NCBI GenBank assembly: GCA_902773195.1
Contig: CACYDL010000286.1
Span: 1-10,437, forward strand
Source of the DNA: an uncultured Lachnospiraceae bacterium
Lineage (GTDB): Bacteria; Bacillota_A; Clostridia; Lachnospirales; Lachnospiraceae
Direction of reading: 5' to 3'
Length of the DNA stretch: 10,437 nucleotides
Shown: piece by piece, positions 5,510 to 10,437 of the stretch
How the letters are laid out: each line of letters begins with the position of its first letter
Position numbering within the stretch: position 1 is the stretch's first letter
Made by a program: the position numbers and the translations under genes
The notes under the pieces: model-generated
The model's input: only the letters and a program-made list of their open reading frames with translations
What the model was told of the DNA's origin: nothing
The model's database searches: none

Positions 5510-6690
5510 AAAAAACCAAAGGACCGGATTATTACGACTACAATCTGCTCGCCGTAATCATCCTCCTGATCGGCTTCGGGCTGGTCATGCTCTACAGCAC
5601 GACCTCCTACACGGCCGAGATCCGTCACAACAACGACATGTATTTCTTCGGGAGGCAGGCCATCTTCTCCGGCGTCGCGGTCATCCTGGCGGTGATCTTC
5701 TCGATGGCGGACTACCATATTTTATGGCGGATCAGCCGGCTGGTCTACGCGGGGGCCCTGGTGCTCATGGCGCTCACGCGCTCACCGCTCGGCATGCAGA
5801 TCAACGGGGCCAGGAGATGGATCCGGCTGGGGCCCGTGAGCTTTCAGCCTTCCGAGTTCGCGAAGATCGCCGTCATCGTCTTCGTGCCGGTCCTGATCAT
5901 ACGGCAGGGAAGGAATTTCAGGGGCTGGCGGGCCCTCAGGGAGCCGCTGGCAGCCGGCGCGGTCCAGGCGGCCGCCGCCCTGTTCTTTACGAAGAACCTG
6001 AGCACCGCCATCATCATCATGGCGATCGCCTGCGTGATCATTTTCATCGCCCACCCAGACACCAGGCCGTTTCTGTTTGCGCTTGCCGGCTTTGCCGCGG
6101 CGGCGGCGCTCTGCGTCCTCGCGGTTTCCCGGGGAGCCTTCGGGGATTTCCGCAGCAGGAGGATCCTCGTCTGGCTGAATCCGGAGAAGTACTCCACCGA
6201 GGGCGGCTATCAGATCATGCAGGCCCTCTACGCGCTGGGAAGCGGCGGGCTCTTCGGAAAGGGGCTGGGAAACGGGACCCAGAAGCTGGGGGCCGTGCCC
6301 GAGGCGGAGAACGACATGATCTTCTCGATCATCTGCGAGGAGCTGGGGATCTTCGGCGGCGCGATCATCGTGCTTCTGTTTATCTATCTGCTCTACCGGC
6401 TGTTTTTTATCGCCCAGAATTCGCCGGATCTCTACGGGTCGCTGATGTCCGCCGGCATCTTCGGACACATCGCGCTCCAGGTGATCCTGAACATCTGTGT
6501 GGTGCTGAACCTGATTCCGACGACGGGAATCACGCTTCCCTTCGTCAGCTACGGAGGGACTTCGGTGGTCATGCTGATGGGGGAGATGGCGATCGCCCTG
6601 TCCGTATCCCGGAGGATCCGCTTCCGGTCGCCGGAGAGGGATCTGTGGGGAGACGTTGTAAAAGAATCTTACGCGCGCGAAGCGCGCTAG
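5506..6690 (+). CDS. ftsW: SEDS peptidoglycan glycosyltransferase, FtsW/SpoVE type
   Basis: This multi-pass membrane protein polymerises lipid II into glycan strands with a class B PBP at the septum (FtsW) or in the spore cortex (SpoVE). From the TTG start it has 394 residues and about ten hydrophobic segments. SEDS landmarks are INGARRWIRLGPVSFQPSE (99-117), NLSTAIII (164-171), WLNPEKY (223-229), the extracellular-loop motif VPEAENDMIFSIICEELG (264-281) with D270 at the catalytic Asp position, and the C-terminal signature TGITLPFVSYGGTS (340-353). FtsW and SpoVE cannot be separated by sequence alone; no PBP or division cluster is in view. The TTG overlaps the previous TGA in a TTGA junction, indicating coupling to the DUF5662 gene. 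It ends with a TAG stop inside a GC-rich hairpin, with acpP 37 bases later. Confidence 0.88.
   Translation: MKKTKGPDYYDYNLLAVIILLIGFGLVMLYSTTSYTAEIRHNNDMYFFGRQAIFSGVAVILAVIFSMADYHILWRISRLVYAGALVLMALTRSPLGMQINGARRWIRLGPVSFQPSEFAKIAVIVFVPVLIIRQGRNFRGWRALREPLAAGAVQAAAALFFTKNLSTAIIIMAIACVIIFIAHPDTRPFLFALAGFAAAAALCVLAVSRGAFGDFRSRRILVWLNPEKYSTEGGYQIMQALYALGSGGLFGKGLGNGTQKLGAVPEAENDMIFSIICEELGIFGGAIIVLLFIYLLYRLFFIAQNSPDLYGSLMSAGIFGHIALQVILNICVVLNLIPTTGITLPFVSYGGTSVVMLMGEMAIALSVSRRIRFRSPERDLWGDVVKESYAREAR
6673..6687 (+). repeat. GC-only hairpin at the 3' end of ftsW
   Basis: GCGCGC, a GAA loop and GCGCGC form a 6-bp stem entirely of G-C pairs, ending at the first base before the TAG stop codon of ftsW. 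No T-run follows, so it is not a standard terminator. It might stabilise an mRNA end or slow ribosomes at the stop. It also encodes the odd C-terminal residues AREAR. Confidence 0.45.
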
Positions 6691-6708
6691 AGATCCATAA
6701 CATTTATG

Positions 6709-6715
6709 AAAGGAG
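6709..6715 (+). promoter_or_regulatory. Ribosome binding site of acpP
   Basis: AAAGGAG is a full Shine-Dalgarno core, 12 bases before the ATG at 6728, in an AT-rich gap after ftsW. Spacing is a little long, but no better start exists. Confidence 0.7.
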
Positions 6716-6727
6716 AAATAATCGGAT

Positions 6728-6961
6728 ATGCTTGAGAAGATGAGGGCTTATATCTCCGAGCAACTCAATGTGAGTGAGGACGAAATCAATATCGACACGT
6801 CGTTCCGCGATGACCTCGGCGCTGATTCGCTGGATCTGTATGAGCTGGCCTTGAATCTTGAAGATGAGTACTCGCTTGAGATTCCGGTTGAGGATCTTCA
6901 GACGATGAACACGGTCGGAGACGTCATCCGTTATCTCGATGCCCACGGAATTGAAGAATAA
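6728..6961 (+). CDS. acpP: Acyl carrier protein
   Basis: This 77-residue acidic four-helix protein carries acyl intermediates of fatty-acid synthesis on a 4'-phosphopantetheine arm. The signature GADSLDLYEL (31-40) places the attachment serine at S34, and NIDTSFRDDLGADSLDL matches the family at the usual distance from the N-terminus. Length is typical. It is separated from fab, plsX and rnc genes, its common neighbours, and sits between ftsW and a Sir2-like gene, so it may be either the main ACP or a second one. Its base composition differs from the flanks: about 49% GC by hand count, with many codons ending in T or A (CTT, GAA, GAT), as expected of a highly expressed gene. The TAA stop overlaps the ribosome binding site of the next gene. 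Confidence 0.92.
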   Translation: MLEKMRAYISEQLNVSEDEINIDTSFRDDLGADSLDLYELALNLEDEYSLEIPVEDLQTMNTVGDVIRYLDAHGIEE

Positions 6962-6965
6962 GGAG
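6960..6965 (+). promoter_or_regulatory. Ribosome binding site of the Sir2-like gene
   Basis: AAGGAG overlaps the TAA stop of acpP and lies 6 bases before ATG 6972. It selects 6972 over the upstream in-frame ATG at 6939, which lies inside acpP. Confidence 0.75.
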
Positions 6966-6971
6966 TCGTAT

Positions 6972-7697
6972 ATGGAGCTTCAGACGCTGGAAAGAGCCGT
7001 CCGGGAGAGCGGCAGCATCGTCTGTCTCCTGGGCATGAGCGTGGCCGCGGACTGCGGCTGCTTTGACTACCGGGACCTGGAAAACGCGTACGCGGTCGAG
7101 ACGAAATACGGCTATTCGCCCGAGGAAATCTTCTCGGCCAACTTCTTCGGTACGAGGACCAGGATGTTTTACGACTATTACCGCAGCGAGATCCTGTCCC
7201 ATCTGGGAGAGCCGTCGGAGCCGTATCACACCCTCCGGAGGATGGAAGAGGAGGGCAGGATCACCGCCTTCATCACCCGCTCCATCTACGGGCTTCCCCG
7301 GAGAGCGGGCCTTCGCAACGTGATCGAGGTCCACGGTTCCGTGTACGATTACAAGTGCACCCACTGCGGAAGAAGGTACGGGGTCGACTATATCCGGAAC
7401 GGGTCGGGGATTCCGCGCTGCGAGAGCTGCGGCTCCACCGTCAGGCCGGAGATCGTTCTCGGAGGAGAACTGGTTCCCAACAACCTGATCACCGCTTCCG
7501 CCCGGGAGGTCGAGAAGGCGGACACCCTGCTGGTGCTCGGCTGCTCGCTGAAATCGACGCTGGCAAAGAATTCCGTCAGGTATTTTGACGGGAGAAAGAT
7601 TATATTAATTCACGAAGAGGAGGACTACTCGGATTCGATCGCGGATCTTGTCTTCTACGGCAAGCCCCGTGATATCCTTCCGAAAATTTACGGATGA
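6972..7697 (+). CDS. Sir2-like (sirtuin fold) protein with altered NAD-binding motifs
   Basis: The 241-residue protein has the sirtuin plan: a Rossmann-type N-terminal motif, a zinc module and the second half of the Rossmann fold. Recognisable parts are SVAADCGCFDYRD (23-35), aligning with GISAESGIPDFRG; ITRSIYGLPRRAG (101-113), aligning with VTQNIDGLHQKAG; VIEVHGSV (117-124) with H121 at the catalytic His; zinc cysteines C129, C132, C150, C153; GGELVP (164-169); and VLGCSL (188-193), aligning with VIGTSL. Key NAD residues differ: GAG is GMS (21-23), and Q-N-x-D is R103-S104-I105-Y106. Ordinary NAD-dependent deacylase activity is doubtful; a diverged clostridial Sir2 subgroup with another ligand or reaction is plausible. 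The end overlaps gltX by ATGA, so the two are probably translationally coupled. Confidence 0.82.
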   Translation: MELQTLERAVRESGSIVCLLGMSVAADCGCFDYRDLENAYAVETKYGYSPEEIFSANFFGTRTRMFYDYYRSEILSHLGEPSEPYHTLRRMEEEGRITAFITRSIYGLPRRAGLRNVIEVHGSVYDYKCTHCGRRYGVDYIRNGSGIPRCESCGSTVRPEIVLGGELVPNNLITASAREVEKADTLLVLGCSLKSTLAKNSVRYFDGRKIILIHEEEDYSDSIADLVFYGKPRDILPKIYG

Positions 7698-9166
7698 ACA
7701 CGATGGTAAAGACCAGGTTTGCGCCGAGCCCGACAGGGAGAATGCATGTCGGAAATCTCAGGACGGCGCTCTATTCCTATCTGATCGCCCGTCACGCGGA
7801 CGGTCGTTTTATGCTGAGAATCGAGGATACCGATCAGGAGCGCTTCGTGGAGGGCGCCACGGACATCATCTACCGGACGCTGGAATACGCGGGCATCACG
7901 GTCGACGAAGGCCCGGACAAGGACGGAGGCGTCGGCCCCTACGTGCAGTCCGAGCGCTGCCGGCAGGGAATCTATCAGAAGTACGCTGAGCAGCTGATCG
8001 CCTCGGGCGACGCCTACTACTGCTTCTGCACCCGGGAGAGACTGGATTCCCTCAGGACCACGGTGGGCGGCAATGAGATCGGGATGTACGACAAGCACTG
8101 TCTCAGCCTTACGAAGGAGGAGATCGAAGAGAAGCTCGCCGCGGGCGTTCCCCATGTGGTCCGCCTCAACGTCCCCAACGAGGGGACGACGACGTTCCAC
8201 GACGAGATCTACGGCGACATCACGGTGGACAACGCGGAGCTGGACGACATGATCCTGATCAAATCCGACGGGTTCCCGACCTACAATTTCGCGAACGTGG
8301 TGGACGACCACCTGATGGGTATCACCCACGTGGTCCGCGGAAACGAGTACCTCTCGTCCAGCCCGAAGTACAACCGGATCTACGACGCCTTCGGCTGGGA
8401 GGTGCCGGTCTACGTCCACTGCCCGCTGATCACGGACGAGAATCACGCGAAGCTGTCGAAGCGCTCCGGGCATTCCTCCTTTGAGGACCTTCTCGAGAAG
8501 GGCTTTCTCCCGGAGGCGATCGTGAACTATACCGCCCTTCTGGGATGGAATCCTCCCGACAACGAGGAGATCATGACGCCAGAGGAGCTGATCCGCAAAT
8601 TCGACTACCGGAAGATCAACAAGTCGCCGGCGGTGTTCGACATCGGGAAGCTGCGCTGGATGAACGGCGAGTATATCCGCCGCATGGATCCGGAGGCGTT
8701 CTACGAAAAAGCCCTGCCCTATATCGCGAAGGCGGTGCCGGACGAATCCATAGACCGGCACGCCCTGGCGGAGCTGTGCCGGTCCAGGATCGAGACCTTT
8801 GAGGACATCGCGCCGCTCATCAGCTTCTTCCAGGAGGTGCCGGAGTACGATTCGTCGCTGTACAACTACAAGAAGTCGACGAAGGAACTCTCCCTCACGA
8901 TCCTCAGGGACGTGGCGCCCGTTCTGGAGAAGGCGGACGACTTCTCCAACGACGCGCTCTACGGACTGCTGAAGTCCTTCGCAGAGGAGAGAGGCCTCGG
9001 AAATGCCCACGTGATGTGGCCGGTGAGACTGGCCGTCTCCGGTCTGGAGAAGACGCCGGGAGGAGCGACGCAGCTGATGGAGATCCTCGGAAAAGAGAAA
9101 TCGGTGCAGAGAATCCGCGCGGCGGCGGAAAAGCTTGAAAAGGAAGCGGCCGAAGGGCTGAACTGA
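7694..9166 (+). CDS. gltX: Glutamate--tRNA ligase
   Basis: This class I aminoacyl-tRNA synthetase attaches glutamate to tRNA-Glu (and often to tRNA-Gln in organisms using GatCAB) in the cytoplasm. It has 490 residues, normal for the family. The start FAPSPTGRMHVGNLRTA (9-25) contains the HIGH-type motif as HVGN (18-21); the KMSKS-type loop is KLSKR (253-257). RIEDTDQER (42-50) binds the ATP/Glu region. A zinc-type set C110, C112, Y132, C136 matches the pattern of bacterial GluRS that keep the metal site. The C-terminal half is the helical anticodon-binding region. The start ATG at 7694 overlaps the Sir2-like stop (ATGA) and has no clear Shine-Dalgarno site, so translation is probably coupled; an ATG at 7703 is the alternative. 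It is 21 bases upstream of prfC. Confidence 0.95.
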   Translation: MNTMVKTRFAPSPTGRMHVGNLRTALYSYLIARHADGRFMLRIEDTDQERFVEGATDIIYRTLEYAGITVDEGPDKDGGVGPYVQSERCRQGIYQKYAEQLIASGDAYYCFCTRERLDSLRTTVGGNEIGMYDKHCLSLTKEEIEEKLAAGVPHVVRLNVPNEGTTTFHDEIYGDITVDNAELDDMILIKSDGFPTYNFANVVDDHLMGITHVVRGNEYLSSSPKYNRIYDAFGWEVPVYVHCPLITDENHAKLSKRSGHSSFEDLLEKGFLPEAIVNYTALLGWNPPDNEEIMTPEELIRKFDYRKINKSPAVFDIGKLRWMNGEYIRRMDPEAFYEKALPYIAKAVPDESIDRHALAELCRSRIETFEDIAPLISFFQEVPEYDSSLYNYKKSTKELSLTILRDVAPVLEKADDFSNDALYGLLKSFAEERGLGNAHVMWPVRLAVSGLEKTPGGATQLMEILGKEKSVQRIRAAAEKLEKEAAEGLN

Positions 9167-9187
9167 ATACGGGATACGGACAATTAT

Positions 9188-10437
9188 ATGAATGAAATAG
9201 AAAAAAGACGAACCTTTGCCATCATCTCTCACCCGGATGCCGGAAAGACGACCCTGACGGAGAAGTTCCTTCTCTACGGCGGCGCGATCAATCTGGCGGG
9301 CTCCGTCAAGGGAAAGGCGACAGCCAGACACGCCGTGTCGGACTGGATGGAGATCGAGAAGCAGAGAGGAATCTCCGTCACCTCTTCGGTGCTTCAGTTC
9401 AACTACGGAGGCTACTGCATCAACATCCTCGACACGCCGGGACATCAGGACTTCTCGGAGGACACGTACCGGACGCTGATGGCCGCGGATTCGGCGGTCA
9501 TGGTCATCGACGGGGCGAAGGGCGTCGAGCCCCAGACGAGAAAGCTCTTCAAGGTCTGCGCGAGACGCCATATACCGATTTTCACGTTCATCAACAAGAT
9601 GGACCGCGACGCCAGGGATTCCTTCGAGCTCACGGACGAGATCGAGCACGAGCTCGGCATACCCTGCTGTCCGGTCAACTGGCCCATCGGCTCCGGCAAA
9701 GGCTTCCGCGGCGTCTACGACCGCGGGACAAATCAGGTGCTCCTCTTCAGCGACACCCAGAAGGGGACGAAGGAGGGCGTCGAGCGTCGGATCGGCCTCG
9801 ACGACCCGGAGCTGCTCCGCTACGTGTCGGAGGAGGAGCTGGGCAGCCTCAGGGACGAGATCGAGCTCCTGGACGGCGCCTCGGCGGAATTTGACCAGGA
9901 GGAAGTCAGCAGGGGCGCCATTTCTCCCGTGTTCTTCGGATCCGCCCTCACCAATTTCGGCGTGGAGACGTTTCTTCAGCATTTCCTGGAAATGTCCAGC
10001 GCGCCTCTGGCGAGGATGTCGGATCAGGGAATGGTGGATCCCAAGACCAGGGATTTCTCGGCCTTCGTCTTCAAGATCCAGGCCAACATGAACCGGAACC
10101 ACAGGGACCGCGTGGCCTTTATGCGGATCGTCTCGGGGCACTACGACGCCAACATGGAGGTGTGGCACGTCCAGGGCCGGAGAAAGCAGAGGCTCTCCCA
10201 GCCGCAGCAGATGATGGCCGAGGAGCGGCATATCGTCACGGAGGCCTGGGCGGGAGACATCATCGGCGTCTTCGATCCCGGCATCTTCGCGATCGGCGAC
10301 ACGGTGTGCATGCCGGGAGAGGATTTCCGCTACGGCGGCATCCCGACCTTCTCGCCGGAGCATTTCGCCCGGGTGCGCCAGGTCGACACCATGAAGCGCA
10401 AGCAGTTCACCAAGGGCATCGAGGAGATCGCCCAGGA
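9188..10437 (+). CDS. prfC: Peptide chain release factor 3 (cut by the window end)
   Basis: RF3 is a translational GTPase that ejects RF1 or RF2 from the ribosome after termination. There are 416 codons here; full RF3 is about 525-530 residues, so the C-terminal part is missing only because the window ends. GTPase motifs: G1 HPDAGKTT (15-22); switch I RGISVTSSV (60-68) with T65; G3 DTPGHQDFSEDTYRTL (82-97); G4 NKMD (136-139); G5 region IGSGKG (167-172). The RF3-type DWMEIEKQRGIS (52-63) and, further on, FKIQANMNRNHRDRVAFMRI in domain II separate it from EF-G and LepA. The start ATG has a poor Shine-Dalgarno context 21 bases after gltX, consistent with last-in-operon coupling. An unbroken antisense frame across gltX and prfC is a composition artefact. 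Confidence 0.95.
   Translation, partial: MNEIEKRRTFAIISHPDAGKTTLTEKFLLYGGAINLAGSVKGKATARHAVSDWMEIEKQRGISVTSSVLQFNYGGYCINILDTPGHQDFSEDTYRTLMAADSAVMVIDGAKGVEPQTRKLFKVCARRHIPIFTFINKMDRDARDSFELTDEIEHELGIPCCPVNWPIGSGKGFRGVYDRGTNQVLLFSDTQKGTKEGVERRIGLDDPELLRYVSEEELGSLRDEIELLDGASAEFDQEEVSRGAISPVFFGSALTNFGVETFLQHFLEMSSAPLARMSDQGMVDPKTRDFSAFVFKIQANMNRNHRDRVAFMRIVSGHYDANMEVWHVQGRRKQRLSQPQQMMAEERHIVTEAWAGDIIGVFDPGIFAIGDTVCMPGEDFRYGGIPTFSPEHFARVRQVDTMKRKQFTKGIEEIAQ

Noticed and set aside
5379..6743. 454-codon plus-strand frame overlapping ftsW and the start of acpP
   Set aside because: It is an Arg- and Gly-rich frame shadow; the SEDS motifs are in the other frame.
9166..9187. Terminator or promoter between gltX and prfC
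   Set aside because: The 21 bases hold no hairpin with a T-run and no -10/-35 pair; cotranscription is simpler.
7688..10363. 891-codon open frame on the minus strand across gltX and prfC
   Set aside because: It is antisense to two certain genes and crosses their boundary, the product resembles no known family, and high GC with codon bias removes stops on the opposite strand.
1..10437. CRISPR array, tRNA, insertion sequence or phage genes
   Set aside because: No spaced direct repeats, cloverleaf-like segments, transposase motifs or terminal inverted repeats were seen on reading both strands.

Overview
The window is GC-rich chromosomal DNA from a Gram-positive anaerobe of the Clostridia, most likely a Lachnospiraceae-type bacterium. 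This is judged by recall of protein resemblance, chiefly PNPase, the dUTPase, the FtsW-type SEDS protein, a DUF5662 protein and a DUF1292 protein; no search was run. Coding density is very high. I see no tRNA, rRNA, insertion sequence, CRISPR array, integrase or phage gene, so this is core chromosome and not a mobile island.

Layout. (1) Bases 1-2031: the 3' part of pnp (polynucleotide phosphorylase), broken by an in-frame TAG at 76-78. (2) Bases 2052-2096: a perfect 16-bp hairpin with a T-rich tail, a likely terminator. (3) Bases 2120-2560: a dUTPase gene. It converges, with a 1-base gap, on a minus-strand gene for a very acidic DUF1292 protein (2562-2891). (4) Bases 2892-3101: a short divergent intergenic region with two back-to-back sigma-A-type promoters whose -35 boxes are 1 base apart. 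(5) Bases 3102 to the window end: a tight run of seven plus-strand genes with no convincing terminator between them. These are a GH13/GlgX-like protein, a DUF5662 protein, an FtsW/SpoVE-type glycosyltransferase, an acyl carrier protein, a Sir2-like protein, glutamyl-tRNA synthetase and peptide chain release factor 3 (cut by the window end). Junctions include a TTGA overlap and an ATGA overlap, so translational coupling is likely.

Most of the genes are housekeeping: RNA decay, dUTP sanitation, septal or spore peptidoglycan, acyl carrier, tRNA charging and termination. The unusual part is that two members of the long operon look like pseudoenzymes. The GH13-like protein keeps the family scaffold and substrate-side motifs but has lost the catalytic nucleophile and the region I and IV signature residues. 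The Sir2-like protein keeps its zinc cysteines and catalytic-position His but has lost the GAG and QN-x-D NAD-binding residues. The amber codon in pnp is the other point that deserves a direct check. I found no clear evidence of a complete new multi-gene system. The nearest candidate is the pairing of degenerate enzyme homologues with cell-wall, lipid and translation genes in one operon.
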